Shown here piece by piece: positions 10,831 to 23,130 of a DNA stretch of 64,000 nucleotides. Under the pieces are notes generated by a model. It was not told where the DNA came from. It worked only from the letters and a program-made list of their open reading frames with translations, and ran no database searches. This DNA is from Sordaria brevicollis (lineage: Eukaryota > Ascomycota > Sordariomycetes > Sordariales > Sordariaceae). Where the stretch lies: positions 2,790,001 to 2,854,000 of the forward strand of contig JAUTDP010000007.1 in the NCBI GenBank assembly GCA_033439795.1, read 5' to 3'. The position numbers were made by a program, and so were the translations under genes. Numbering within the stretch: the first letter of the stretch is position 1; each line of letters starts with the position of its first letter.

Positions 10831-11773
10831 AGGTTATACATATTGTAAGGCTGCTTTGGCCAAGTATTGTAATGTAGGAACATGTAAACATTCTAGCCCA
10901 CGACATTCGAGATAACTTGCTGAGTAACTTGATATCCGTTTTGCTGTTGTTTATCGGTTAAACTCTACCTACGTGTGTACTTGCTGTCTTTGTGCTTCCA
11001 ACACCTGATAGAAGTTTCAAAAAGTGCTAAGCAAGGAAGTGGTGTTCGGATCGTTGATGAAGCTTATCCTAAAAACAACTTCTTGGGGTGATGAGGTGCT
11101 GGTGGTACGAGGTGGGTGAGAGAAGTGGAGGTGGGATGTCCAAGGAGGAGGAGGAGGATGTAGCAATATTAATGACATGGTATTCGTACTCTTTGAGGCC
11201 GATATGGCCCGCTTTGCACTCAGCCGCCAATACCAACAAGTGTAACAGCCAAAAGGCACACTTACTCGCCTATGTGCTACTTAGGGTCTATGTTTAAAGG
11301 TCATAATCACAGAACCCGGCTGTGGGTAGGACAGCGGAGGCGGCAGAGGTGAAGCGCGCCATCTTAGTCCGGACCTCCCCTCCTATCTAGAAGCAACAGC
11401 GTTCGAGTCCTCCTTCGGGAACCCTCGGGCACCCTTTTTTGACCTCTTTTTTTGGTCATTAAGCTGTTTGTCTTGTTGACAATTTTGATCTGTACTCTGC
11501 CAACAATCAACCGACTAGATACATCACGGCAGCTACCTTCAAGTAATTGAACTCATTGATGCATGTTGATTGTTTCAATATTTGCCCTTTTCAAAATGTA
11601 AACAGAGTAGTAGCACATGGTATGGTATGAGTAATCCAACAACAGAAGAAGGGGCTGGCTCAGCCCGTGTCCCTCGAACGCCGTCGCATTAACTTCATCC
11701 CTTTCCCCTTTTTGGTACATGTTGTATTTCCCTGCTTTATGTATCCTTTCAATCCCCAACTCGTCGCATTTGC
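10831..11773. other. Convergent intergenic region with a possible Pol III-like signal
   Basis: This lies between the 3' ends of the NFX1-type gene and the LYAR-type gene and should hold both 3' untranslated regions. No protein gene is evident. A B-box-like motif and T-runs near 11401-11452 are listed separately. Confidence 0.5.
11318..11440 (+). other. Possible small Pol III-type RNA (B-box-like motif followed by T6)
   Basis: At 11400-11410 the sequence cgttcgagtcc is one base away from the tRNA B-box ggttcgantcc, and a T6 run (11435-11440) plus a second T-run (11447-11453) follow at terminator distance. The preceding GC-rich ~80 bases could form stems, but they do not fold into a tRNA: the bases flanking the T-loop-like motif are not complementary. 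I do not recognise it as 5S, U6, SRP or RNase P RNA. It is a candidate only. Confidence 0.15.
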
Positions 11774-13714
11774 TCAGACACAGAACAACACGATCTCTCC
11801 CCTATCATTCCTCCTCATCCTCAACGACCGCCACAGCTCCTTCTCTTCCGCCAGCTTGCTCACGCTGGTTCCAGACGCGCTGCGCTCACGGTGGTAGCGC
11901 TTCAATGCCTTGTTGAGGCTTACGCCCTTGTCGCTGTCGGGACCCTTGTTGACGAAGCTGAGGAAACGCTCGGCGCGAGGTTGGAAGATGACGACCTGGT
12001 TGTCCTTGTCCTTGTCGGCAGCGCCATCCTTGGAGCCGGGCCTGTACTCAATCATCTTTTGCTCCTTGGGGGCTTCGAGCGACTTGCTGTGGCTGGACTT
12101 GTGCTTCTTCGACGACGGGGAACCAGTCGACGACTTCTTCTCCTTCTTTTCCTTGGTATCCTTCTTGTCCTTCGAATCCTTGCTCTTCGAGGTCTTGGTC
12201 TTCTTGGTCTTTGAGCCGGCAATCATGGCCATCAGGCTGTTTCCAAGACTCTCGGACTTGTGGTGCTTCGAGTGCTTGGACTTCTTGAGTGGGCTGGCAG
12301 GTGTCTCCGCGGACTCTGGCGAGGGAGGGAAGGCATCGGGCCTGCTCATCATACGGCTGATACCGCCAGTCAAGCCGGAATGCAACACAGGGGGTGCGTC
12401 AGTCATCGGATGATCGGTTTCGATGTGGAGTTCCCTCTTCCTCTTCTTATCCTTCTTGACCTCCTTCTCTCCATCCTTGGACTTCTTCTTTTGCGCGGGG
12501 GTTTCGTAGTGAACAACAGCGTTTTCTGTCGTCTTATCGGTCTTGGACTCGTAGCGTACCATCTCGTTGCTCTCCTTCGTCTCTTCCGCGACGGAAACCC
12601 GCGAGGCAGTTGGTGTAGGGTTTACCATGTAGTCGAAAACGTTGACAGGGGCTTCGGTTGCCGATGGAGGAGTGGGTGCCTGAGCAGGCGCGTTGCCGTT
12701 GTTGTCATACTGGCGCCATGTGTCAAAGTCTTCCGCAACCTCCTCGACATACGCGGGTTGCGCCATGGCTTGGGAGTTGTTCTGGTTCCTGTTTTGGTTT
12801 TGATTCTGGTTCTGGTTCTGGTTTTGCTGGCCCTTTCCTTTCTTGGGTCGGTACAGAGCGCCCTGATACTTTTGCTCTTCCGTCATACAACTCTAAACAA
12901 CGGTCAGCGGGGTTGAAGGCTAACACGTCAACCGCCGGGCATCGTGCGACGTGAGGGTAATGGGATCCTACCGTATGGGAGCGATATTCAGTACCCGGGA
13001 AGTGGGTCATACAATCAATGCAGGTGAAGTTTGCGCCCCAGCAGCGTTGGCGATGCGGGTCAAGCTTCTTCTTGGTCAAGACGTCGCCGCAGACCTGTGA
13101 TAACCCAAAGGATGAGACGTTAGAATAAAATATATCCAACCAAGTATTGATCGTTAAGAGAGAAAGAGGTGATATGAGCTAGATTGGACGCAAGGAAGGT
13201 CAAACAAGTAATCGACAGATGATGAGAGGGAGTGAGAGAAGAGCCAAGAAAGGGTAAGAAGACCAGCCGGGTCAGCTCTAAATGGGGAGGGGCGTGCGGA
13301 AAGGTGAAAAAGGGGTGGGTGTTAGTGGTACACAGGGACACCTTTTAGTTGGTGGTTACCCGGGGAGATGGTGGGCGGGAATGTGTGTGATGTCAGTTTA
13401 GATTGCCCTTCTCGGACAGGAAGGGGGTGAGTAGGGGCGAGATGTCAGACAGGGAGAGGAGAGTTGGGGGGATTGGGATGTGCTATGTACTTTGTATCAA
13501 ACCTGGGGACAGGTCAGGGATTGAGGGAGGGGTGATAGGCCGACCACCATATAGAATAGGTGATATAAACACCATCCTATGGGCGAGTTTGGTACATGAG
13601 GTGAGCGTGCCATGGACAGTGGCCATACTCGTCTGCTCCAACAAAGAAGGACGCATGATAGCTGCGCTAGAATTGCAATGGTTTGCGACTTACCTCACAA
13701 GAAAAGGACACCAT
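11774..13714 (-). CDS. LYAR-type C2HC zinc-finger nucleolar-like protein
   Basis: Three exons on the minus strand: 13714-13694, 13094-12972 and 12892-11774, giving 420 aa. Exon 1 encodes only MVSFSCE, then a 599-nt intron (GTAAGT...CACAG) leads to VCGDVLTKKKLDPHRQRC; a second intron of 79 nt falls in phase 0 between SHT and SCMTEEQKYQG. The joined start (C..C, H..C; CIDCMTHF, YRSHTSC) is the conserved LYAR zinc-finger pair, which fixes both splice choices. A Gln/Asn repeat lies just after residue 65, then a Lys/Ser-rich basic middle (SKDSKDKKDTKEKKEKK). The C-terminus (residues ~360-420) is more ordered. LYAR-family proteins are nucleolar and act in ribosome biogenesis and growth; that role is inferred by family. 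Confidence 0.9.
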
Positions 13715-14893
13715 GATGACGGTTTGATGTGTTGTCTAAAACGGTGAATAAGAATTTGGTCGTAATGGGTGAAGAGTAAGCAGTTGCCAACGAGTCGCTC
13801 AGTGGTTCGGCGTTGAAGTGCTCTTTTGCGGGTGGCTGAGTAGGATTTTCTGCCTGGAATGGGTCTGACGACTGAGTCTGAGTGGACACAGGGTAGCCGT
13901 AACGGTGATCCTTGAAAAGATTTGGACTAGTTAGGTAAGAGCTGAGGTTGAGAAAAGGTTCTCCAGCTATTAACCTATCGAGAGGTCTTTGGCGCCGATA
14001 GTCGATGATGAGATGGCGGGACGCAGAGTCTCAACGGGATGCCGGTTGCGACTTGACGCAACAAAGTTTTCAATGGGACTCGGATGCCGTATGCTTTCTG
14101 TGCAGATCCCGCCAGGAACGAACAGCACTCGAAAGGGGGGGCAAGTGGACTGTAGGACTGCAGGAGGCTGAGCGCGTCTCTAGCAGAAAGGCAAACGGGC
14201 TGAGAAAACAAATGTCAATAAAAGTGGACTGGACGGTGGCACGGTGCGCCGCTGACTGCAGTGACAAACGGGACGAACCTCTATGGTAGGGCAAAACTAA
14301 CGCTTGGATAAGTGGACGCTGACAGGAACAGGTGGGTGACCTGCGACCTGACAGTTCTTGATTGGGATTCTGTGATTGCTGGGCTGGAGTGGAAGCAAGC
14401 TTTGCTTGCGCCTTGTCGAAATTTTCGCGAGCCGATAAGAACCGGAGAAAAAAAAAGTTTACCAGATGCCCCAGATGGTGGTGAGGATTGGCTGCCCCTG
14501 GTCCCCGGTTTAGAGGTAGATAGGCGTTGATGCAAGCTCGAGCGGATCCCGTCGCTGCAGGAATTTGGGCTCCGCCCCCGCCCCGGGCCCGTCTTTAGCT
14601 CGTGGCTACCTCTAGGTCCCTTCCATCTTCCGTCCCCCGGACTACCTACCTACCATAGGGTATCGACTCATTCATTCCAAGAACCAACCTCAAATGCCAC
14701 TCAAAATGCCAACACAACAACAACACCACTTCCAGGTCATAAAATTACCGCCAGTTCCTCGCGCGCGCCTTTTGGTCCTAGGCGTTGATTTCATTAGAAG
14801 ATATAATGCCTGACATGAAGCCTGACCCTCTCGCCCGTCTCACTCAACCAAAACCTCACCTCAGTTATTCTGAGCACGGCAACGTGCCGTATC

Positions 14894-14933
<40 letters not shown>

Positions 14934-17831
14934 CCCGAACAATGCCGGCCAAATTGGGCACCCAGGGATCTAAGGACCGTCAGACAGCCGCTGAGCAGAG
15001 GCGTAAAAGCTGTGGCGCCTACTGGCATCTCAACACACAATAGGTACTCGAACGAAGCGCATGACTGGCTGGCTCAGGTCCTCCAAGCGCGTTTCAATCC
15101 GTTTAAAAAAAGAAGTCAATCCGGCATCTTCGACTACGACGACACCTTGGGGTACGGTAAGACCAAGATGTAACCCCAACAGCCAGGACGAGTGATCTTG
15201 TCGAACAGGTTTCCCTTGTTGCGGATTCATTTTGAGCTTTATGGAACCACCCACGGCAGAAACAAACCGACACATAAATCAAACCTACACATAAATCAAG
15301 TCGTCAAGCAACCATCCTCACCTCATACCAGAACCACGCGACTAGGTAGGCTGAGGAGGTGTGATCTCGTCGGCGTGGTCAGGCTAGGGGCGAAAAGAGG
15401 TCTCGAGACTGGCGGAGGGTTACTCACCTGACTGCGCAAAATGAGCTACGAGCTATCTCACTAAAGTTATGTATCATCTGCCACGCTGGAAGAGAGTTTG
15501 AGAGAAAGCGATACACAGTCGCAAACCACAGGCGCATCTTTCAACAAGTGCCGCAACCCATAGTGACGCCAAATCATGATGCACTCGCAACAATATTGAC
15601 GCCGTCCATGTTACCGGAGGAATGTGGTAAGTGTTCTTGGTGTGATAGAGGACCCGCCCTGCATACAGTTGGTCCTTCAGTTGGAGCAACCGTCCCGGCC
15701 GTCCAAGCTGAATCCGTCGATTCAGGGGTATGAGCCTGGATGATCAGGGGCTGCAACATCAAGTCTTGCGTACCAACACCAACAAGGCATTGAGAAGAGT
15801 TCAATAACAGCCGTTCGTGGTTCCCCCATGCGTACACACACCATGTGCGCAATACATATGCTTGGCTCCCACCCTTGATCGCGGGTGGTTCCTGTCCGGG
15901 GGTTATACGTACGTCATCAACTCTGCATTTGGAGCAGAAAAGCGTGCGATTTGACGCTGCAAACCATGCATTTGTGTTTCATGAGCTGGATGAGTAAGGG
16001 TGGGAGATAAGAGGAAATACCAGGATCTGCCTGTAGTTTTCTCGAATTTCTTCTACAACGTCTCACCGACGTAGGTCCAGTTTGAGAATTGACGATGGTG
16101 TCTAGCAAAGCTGCTTCATGTAGGCATAGTCAATGTCTGTTGCGCTTTGCCCATGCCGGGTTACCATTCGTCCCATCTCTTTGCGCGTGGCAACCCGCCG
16201 CTTAGACTTGGAACGTCCCGTCTTCTGTTTCAAGGCCACCATTCGGGACATTTTAGCCGGCTCGTTCCTGTCGCAAATGGTGCTTCAATGTTGGGACTCA
16301 TGAGTGTACCTAAACTCTCAGACTCAGTTAGGGGCTCAAGGGGCTGTAAGTCATTGTGCGCGCGTATGATTCGTCTGGACAAAAAGGGAGGTTTGACTGC
16401 GTTCATTCATGGACAAGAAGGCAGTCATTTCCCTCTACTCCTTCTTCCACCACTTAATGGCTCTAGAAGATCGATTAAGATGAGCACCGAGGAACCTAGA
16501 GGTACTATGCATAGATGCATTTACCTAGTCCTAATGAGAAGCTGATGGTTCAGAGACACATTCCAACCGCTCTTTGGATCAACTTGACGGAGCTTGGCAA
16601 TACGGATCCGCATAAGCGCCAGGTACGAGTGCTTTGACGAGAGTCCTTGTCGGCGATCCTTTCTTTAGTGTAGCGCGATTGAAGGGGTTGATTGAGATAG
16701 GCACATGGCTCACGGTTCAGCATTGCACATCATGAGAGCTACCAATTCGAAAGTATCAGTCCCTTTGACTTGCTGGATCCCGCAAAGCTTCGTCATCTCA
16801 TCATCTACAGCTTGTTTGTAGCTGGCATTCGGGACAAGTTGTCATGATACTCCGGGAGCTTATCCCAACTCTGTAGTCGGTTACGTTGCGAGCAAGCACT
16901 AGCCCCAAACAGGCAAAGTTGAAGGACAATCACGACTCACGCACCTTCTTTCGCCGGCATTGACAGCGGGGCACCACCGATGGAGATGTGTGGGCTGTAA
17001 GCACTCATAAGCAGCACGTCAACATGAAGCTTGAACCCTGCAGCGCAATTACAGCGAAGCCCGCCTTGTGTTGAGGTCTTGAGCTCTGGGCAGGAGGTTG
17101 AGAAGTCTTTTCAACTCGACGATGAAACCTGATGGAAGAGAAACAACTGGTATCAAGAGCACCAAAGGCAAAGAAACATGACGGAAGTTACGAAAAAGTC
17201 AAACTGAGCTGACATGCCTCTCTGGGCTCTTGCACATACTTTTGAGGCTGATACGCTCGCTGTCTTTGGCGCCCTGCCGCCGCAAGTCCCGTCTCCCTGG
17301 GACTGGACATGGATCCAGAAGATGAAGAGCTTGGGCTCCTCTTTGACCCCATCACTTTCATCCACATCTCCATCATCTTTCCCCTGTTGGCGTCGTGGCG
17401 TCCACAATATCCCCTGCAACCATCATCGTTTGCCATTTGACGGTTCAGTTCAAGTTGGCAGACACCCGACATCCTGGGGCTTCCACTTCCACGAGTTCTT
17501 TTTGCCGGGCTTGGACTCCTAGCCGTCCGTACCTTGCATACCGCAGTCCAGCCAAAGAGATCCCCGTCTTGTTCTTCTCCTACCGCCATTTGCTCCCAGG
17601 TTGCCCTGTCTCGCCTGTTTGGAGCCCCGTTGCGCCGTCACTCCGTCACTTCGTTGGGACTTTTAGACGTGGTACCTAAACGTCAATCAATCTGCGCGCA
17701 GACCTGCAGCAGCCGGAAGCCAGCAGGGCCAAAGAAATCCACTGCAAGCCGGCACCCGATCCGTTGTCAGGCGTCCACCCATCGACCCTCAACTACCTAC
17801 CAGCACCCTCGCTCGCCTCGGCATCCTAAGC
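13715..17831. other. Long gene-poor region (~4.1 kb)
   Basis: Between the LYAR-type gene and bem46, whose start codons face away from each other. It contains many short overlapping open frames on both strands, none with a domain I recognise or with consistent exon structure. The first ~1 kb and the last ~400 bp are plausible promoters and 5' untranslated regions. It contains a 35-nt A run (14896-14930). A long non-coding RNA or a degraded gene around 15,000-16,600 cannot be excluded. Confidence 0.4.
14896..14930 (+). repeat. Homopolymer run of 35 A
   Basis: Thirty-five consecutive A residues directly visible, flanked by ordinary sequence. It could be a retroposed poly(A) tail, but no element is recognisable immediately upstream. 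Run length may vary between isolates and is prone to sequencing error. Confidence 0.95.
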
Positions 17832-19197
17832 ATGTCATCTCCAACTGTCGCGCCTCCGGCTCCCGATGGCAATTCTTTCCTGGTGCAGACAGTGTCTCTG
17901 CTGAGCAGCGTCGCAAGTTACTTGCGCCTGCCGGCGATAGCCTCTACTGTATGACCCGGAATTCCTGCCTCTCCCGCCCTGTGCCTGAATGGCTGTTGAG
18001 CCGTCCGCGCCGACTGGCTAAGGGGGCAAGTTCAATGCCTTCTCCCTCCCCCCGTCTCTATCGAGTAGCCTCCACCGGGGAGAGACGTCGTGCCAATTCT
18101 CATGTTCATCCGCTGACCTTGGCTGTTTGCCTGTCTAGGGAGTCGCCGCCATCCTTACAGGGCTGCTCTACTTCAAGCAAAAGTATGTGTGGCCAGCCAT
18201 TCCAGCTTCTCTGTCTCCCAATGGCGTCCCCCCTACTAATGGTCTCAACCTTCATTGCAGAGCTCTAATCTATCCCTCTCACATGCCCCCGGGCTCTCGA
18301 ACGGACATACCTCGACCCAGCTTCTACCGCATCAAAGACTACGAAGAACTCATAATCCCAACCAAAGATGGCGAGAAGCTGTCTGCCTTCTACATCCGGG
18401 GCCCCAGGGGCGGGCCCAACTCCAAGGTGACGGTGATCATGTTTCACGGAAACGCTGGTAACATTGGCCACCGTCTACCCATCGCACGCATGTTGCTCCA
18501 AGCCGTCGGCTGCAACGTTTTCATGCTCGAATACCGTGGCTACGGCATCTCCACCGGACATCCTGACGAATCTGGGCTCAACATCGACGCCCAAACAGCC
18601 CTCGACTATCTCCGCGATCGTGCCGAGACGCGGGACCACAAGTATCTCGTGTACGGCCAGAGTCTTGGTGGAGCTGTTAGTGTCAAGCTGGTATCCAAGA
18701 ACCAAGGCAATGGCGACATTGTCGGCTTGATCCTGGAAAACACCTTTCTCAGCATGCGCAAGCTGATACCCAGCATTATCCCGCCCGCTCGGTACCTTGC
18801 CGCCCTATGCCACCAAGTCTGGGCTACCGACACACTGATTGGCAATGTTAAGGTGCCTACGTTGTTCTTGAGTGGACTCCAGGACGAGATTGTGCCGTAA
18901 GTGTCTTTCGTGATGACCGTTGCCGTTGTCCCTTGCTACGGTACTCTCTCTTCTTCTGAACCACGAGTCGTCATTGCGACCGGTTGGGTTGCAATAGATT
19001 GGTTGCTAATACAATATGGCTATATTAGACCCACCCATATGAAGCAACTTTATGATCTATCCACCGCCCCGGTAAAGATCTGGAAGCCACTTCCCAATGG
19101 CGACCACAACTCGAGTGTCCTAGAAGAGGGCTATTTCGAGGCGATTGCAGACTTCATCGAAAGGGTTAGCTCAGGGCAACAGCTCAAGCAGGAATGA
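17832..19197 (+). CDS. bem46: BEM46-like alpha/beta hydrolase
   Basis: Four exons: 17832-17948, 18139-18182, 18261-18896 and 19029-19197, encoding 321 aa. The N-terminus (MSSPTVAPPAP, then a hydrophobic segment around GVAAILTGLLYF) is a signal anchor/membrane region. The hydrolase fold follows with the oxyanion strand FHGNAGNIGHR, nucleophile Ser in GQSLGG (about residue 188), Asp in DEIVPP (about 262) and His in NGDHNSS (about 291), a complete triad. Exon 4 supplies the His, so splicing of intron 3 is essential for activity. In Neurospora crassa BEM46 is reported as an ER/eisosome-associated protein affecting hyphal growth from ascospores; the substrate is not known to me. Intron 1 is long (190 nt). 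Its 3' end converges on pex10. Confidence 0.9.
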
Positions 19198-19773
19198 GTG
19201 AGCTCTCATATCAAGAAGGGAGCGTATGATGTGCTAACGACATTTATGACGCGAAAGCGTACATGATCACGAGTTGTTTTTGGAGGCAGCAAAGCGCATA
19301 CGATGAGGACTGGAGTGAAGGCTTGTTCGTTCAGGCCGCCTTTACCTTCGGACTTGATGATCAAAGACTCTGTACACACGAGGGGCTTAGGTCTTGATTG
19401 AGGCCTGTCAAGACTGGGCTCAATGATTTAATTCCGGACGGGTAGTATACGTATACCAGATACAAGAATATTAATATCGGGATAGCTCAATCTATCCTTT
19501 ATGACAATCTAAACCATGCCAAGAAGCATTTCAAAACTGAAACTATCGGATCATACAATCATTAGGCTATGTACGAAAACAGGCTCGCTCTTCTAGCTAT
19601 GTGCTACATATACATTATCTCTAAACCCCGGTCAACTAACTAATCCTCTCTTCTGCATCACGATCTGATACTATCCAAATCTGTTCTTGGGATGGCTCGA
19701 TAGCCCCTGCTTTTTGTCAAATCTCATGTTGCATGCTGAACTCAACCCCCTTGGCCACTAAAGAAAAATGGCT
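19198..19773. other. Convergent 3' region between bem46 and pex10
   Basis: It holds the two 3' untranslated regions; TATA-rich AT stretches around 19440-19670 look like polyadenylation-type sequence. No additional gene is seen. Confidence 0.5.
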
Positions 19774-21075
19774 TCAGGCAACCCTCAACGGCAGAATATG
19801 CTGTACCATCGTCTCACGTCTGCACAATGGACACTCGGGCTTCTCACGCACCCAGTCTCCGATACACGACCAGCAGAAGACATGCCCGCACTGTGTCGCC
19901 GCCGGATCCTTCAGCTCTTCCAAGCAGAGCGTGCACATCCTCTGCTGTCTCCCCTTGATCCAGCCCATGACCTCCTCATTCGCCGCCAGATCGTACCTCG
20001 CTCTTCCACCCTTAGGCACAGGGGTGTGTGTCGTCCTTCCAATCTCCGCCAGACTGCGCTGATTACCCGACCCCGGCGCGCCCACCTCTCCCACCAGCAG
20101 CTCGTTATTGCTGCTGTAGGCGTTCTCATCCAACGACACGTTCATCGTGCCCGGTCCAAACGCCCGCTCCCGAATGCCCGCCTCGGTATTGGCTTCCTCC
20201 GCGCTAAGCGGCGAAGTCGACGACAGCTGCGCCGTCACGTGCAGGTATCCTCGGACGAGCATCTGCACCACCAACAACACGCCGAGCACCTCATAACCCG
20301 CACGGCCGCCCTGTCCTTCCTCGATGCGCCGCGTGAACACGTAGCGCAGCCCGAAGAGGCGCTTGGAAAACGAGTAGTACGCGCCCGAGAAGTAGAAGAC
20401 GGCAAGCGTAAGTGCGTGCAGGTGCGCCCCGCTGGTGATGGAGGTCAGGTGAGTAAGCAGGTAGCGCTTGACGCGGTACTCGAGCGACGAGACAGTCGAA
20501 AACCCCTTGCTGTTGCTGCCCTTAGAGTCTGACGATGGGGTGGCGCCCTTTGTGTCGCCGCGGCCTTGGCGGGCGAGCACGGTAAGTCGATCCTGGAGAC
20601 GTTTGCGAAGGAAAGCGCGGATTGAGGGCAGAAGACGGCCGAAGAGGTAAGGCACCAGAACGCTGCTGACGATGTAGCCGGCTCGTCGCTGGAGCGAGGG
20701 CAGACGGGGCCCGCCGGCTTCGCTGCTCAGTTCGATAGGGTGTTGAGCGTCTGGTGATATCCTGCTCCCGTTGCCGCCGGGGCTTGGCTCTTCGACTTGG
20801 ACTAGGTCGCAGTACTCCTCACCCAGGGTGCGGTTGCCGATGAGGGTGGTTAGGCATAGGTAGAGAAGGTCGGCGGCGGTGCGGGTTTCGGTGGCCCAGG
20901 AGTGGGCGGAGCGGGCGCCGCGAACGCGCCGGTGGAGGTCGGTCAGCTGGTTGGTGAGGACGCCTTGGAAATAGGCATCTTTTTGATGCGCACGGATGAT
21001 ATCGGGGGCTGCGGCGAACGGGTATGGCGAGCTCGTAAGCGGCGGGGGTGGTTTCTTGGTGGCTGTCAATGACAT
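19774..21075 (-). CDS. pex10: Peroxin 10, RING-type peroxisome biogenesis protein
   Basis: One exon encodes 433 aa from ATG 21075 (MSLTATKKPPPPLTSS); the frame extends three codons upstream only through a TTG. The N-terminal two-thirds is the Pex2/Pex12-type membrane region: it opens with a DIIRAHQKDAYFQ segment, has a DLLYLCLTTLIGNRTLGEEY helix, a YIVSSVLVPYL segment and several hydrophobic stretches. The C-terminal RING starts near residue 384 with CTLCLEELKDPAATQCGHVF and ends CPLCRRE, giving a full C3HC4 set. With PEX2 and PEX12 it forms the peroxisomal ubiquitin-ligase complex that recycles the PTS1 receptor PEX5. A Ser/Gly-rich insert sits between membrane region halves (around 175-195). 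No intron is needed. Confidence 0.95.
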   Translation of the reverse strand: MSLTATKKPPPPLTSSPYPFAAAPDIIRAHQKDAYFQGVLTNQLTDLHRRVRGARSAHSWATETRTAADLLYLCLTTLIGNRTLGEEYCDLVQVEEPSPGGNGSRISPDAQHPIELSSEAGGPRLPSLQRRAGYIVSSVLVPYLFGRLLPSIRAFLRKRLQDRLTVLARQGRGDTKGATPSSDSKGSNSKGFSTVSSLEYRVKRYLLTHLTSITSGAHLHALTLAVFYFSGAYYSFSKRLFGLRYVFTRRIEEGQGGRAGYEVLGVLLVVQMLVRGYLHVTAQLSSTSPLSAEEANTEAGIRERAFGPGTMNVSLDENAYSSNNELLVGEVGAPGSGNQRSLAEIGRTTHTPVPKGGRARYDLAANEEVMGWIKGRQQRMCTLCLEELKDPAATQCGHVFCWSCIGDWVREKPECPLCRRETMVQHILPLRVA

Positions 21076-21808
21076 GGTGATCAATGGATTGTCGTCGATG
21101 AGTCGGGTCGGGTGGACTCGAAGTCGGGGGTCAAACGACTGTGTCTAGACGGGGGAAGGGTATTTCAGGGGACTCTGGGTTGCAACAGAGACCGTATTGT
21201 ATCGGTAATCAGATGGTTGGAGTTGAGAGTGTATGATGAATCGAACTTTTCGGTCTGTGGTCGAATTTGAGTTTGATGTCTGTCAAGATCGCCCGGGCGG
21301 CAGTTGAAGCTGAGATGAAAGTGGTCGTCGGGAGCGGATGGACCTCGGTCCTTGTGTTGATGGGGGCAGCACGCCCGGCGCCGCCCCCCGGCCATACCTC
21401 TAGGTGTGTGTGGTTCTTCTCCAGCTGAATTGTGGCAGGGGGCGCCCAGACAAGTCGTAGCCCAGGCCTCAATGGCAGGGATGGTGCATCGGGTGTCACC
21501 ACAGGACGCCGGGGGCTGCAGTCAGGGGTTGACGTCTTCAGTTCCATCCTCCAACTGAAGGCCAAAAGGAGTGCACGCGACAGGGGTCTTGGCAATGTTT
21601 GCGACAGCTAGTGTACGTATACCTCTAGGTACAGAAACCCAAATCAAATTTCCATCTGACACTGACCAATCATCTCGAAACGCGCTTTCTGTCAAAAAGT
21701 TGGCTCGAACTCAAGAGTTTGTCAACTCACTCTTTCCGTTACTCTCTTACTTTCCTACCAACTCTCCGTACTCGATGTTGGAGGGTAAATCGATCACTGC
21801 CTGGCGCA
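21076..21808. other. Divergent promoter region of pex10 and the ERD1/EXS gene
   Basis: About 730 bp separate the two start codons. Open frames here have no recognisable domains. It probably holds both promoters and 5' leaders. Confidence 0.5.
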
Positions 21809-23130
21809 ATGGACGGTGATCCTGTGGTTGAGCCGGAGCTCGACTCCTTTAGCTTGACCTTTCCCCTCCCCTACCGGGTTGCTTTTATCGTGGTCCTAGG
21901 TATGGAGCTAACCTCCTCACTCTTCCTGCCGTCTTTTCTGCCCTTGTCATATTTCGTTGTAAGCTGATATTCTTCTGTTGGTTAGCTGTTTGGGGCTGGG
22001 GCCTCAATCTTCACTTCCTCCACATTCGAAAGATCGATGTCCCCTCCTTGATCCGATACCCGGGAAGGTCAAGCCCCGCCCAGCTCCCTCACCATCACTC
22101 GACATACCGTCTCGCTACCCTTCTTTCGCTAAGCTCCGTTCTCTCGATTTCAATATTTTGGTTCTGCGCCGATCACGACGCGAAACGTGTCATCGACTAT
22201 GACTGGATTCCCATGACCAACTTGGCCGTGACCGCAGCCCTCTTCGTGCTACCCCTACGGCGATTATCCGTGTCGCACTCCGGCCGCCGTCGTCTACTCG
22301 CAACTTTGCGCCGCGTCAGCGTGGGAGGATTAGCTGAGGCCAAGGATGGGAAGTTTGGAGATATCTTGCTGGCCGATGTCCTGACCAGCTACGCCAGGGT
22401 CATTGGGGACCTGTTCATATGCCTCTGCATGTTCTTTACGCGGAACGGGTCCGCTACTGACCGACCAGATCGCGGTTGCGGTGGCATCTTTCTCGTACCA
22501 CTCCTTCTGGCGATACCAAACGCTATTCGACTGCGCCAGTGTCTTATTGAATACATGCGCGTGCGCAATTCTCCTTTTAAGGAGTCGACAGGCTGGGGCG
22601 GCCAACATCTCGCCAACGCGGCCAAGTACTCGACTGCGTTTCCGGTCATCATCCTTAACGCCATGTTGCGTAACGCGAACATCAACGGCACACCGACAAC
22701 AAGTTTGTACCGCGCGTGGATTTTCGCGAGTTTGCTCAACTCGCTTTACAGTTTTTACTGGGACGTTGCCAAGGATTGGGATCTTACCCTCTTTGCTGGA
22801 CCTCAAGAACGCAACTCTCCCGATCATCCATTTGGCCTGCGACGTCGTCTGCTGATTCATAAGCCTATGGTGTACTACTTCGTCATCGCACTGGATCTGG
22901 CATTACGATGCACATGGATGATCAAGCTACAACCATACCTTAATACCATCAGCGACCTGGAGAGCTCGATCTTTCTGATCCAATTCTTCGAAGTGTTCCG
23001 CCGGTGGGTATGGATCTTCTTCCGAGTCGAGACCGAGTGGATTAGGAACACTTCAACTGGGCTCGGCGTCGACGACATTTTGATGAACAACTTCAATACT
23101 AGGGACGAGGACGAGGGGTATCAGGACTAA
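21809..23130 (+). CDS. EXS-domain membrane protein, ERD1-like
   Basis: Two exons, 21809-21899 and 21986-23130 (86-nt intron, GTATGG...TTAG), give 411 aa. Joining restores LAVWGWGLNLHFL and then IDVPSLIRYPGRSS, the characteristic start of ERD1 proteins, which supports the splice. The rest is a multi-pass EXS domain: several hydrophobic helices between residues ~60 and 330, LYRAWIFASLLNSLYSFYWD, and the conserved RRWVWIFFRVETEW near the C-terminus. The tail is short and acidic. Yeast ERD1 is a Golgi membrane protein needed for retention of ER luminal proteins and linked to phosphate recycling from glycosylation; that function is by homology. It shares an upstream region with pex10. Confidence 0.88.

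Noticed and set aside
11318..11440. tRNA gene at the B-box-like motif
   Set aside because: No complementary T stem, no acceptor pairing and no convincing A box; kept only as a low-confidence Pol III candidate.
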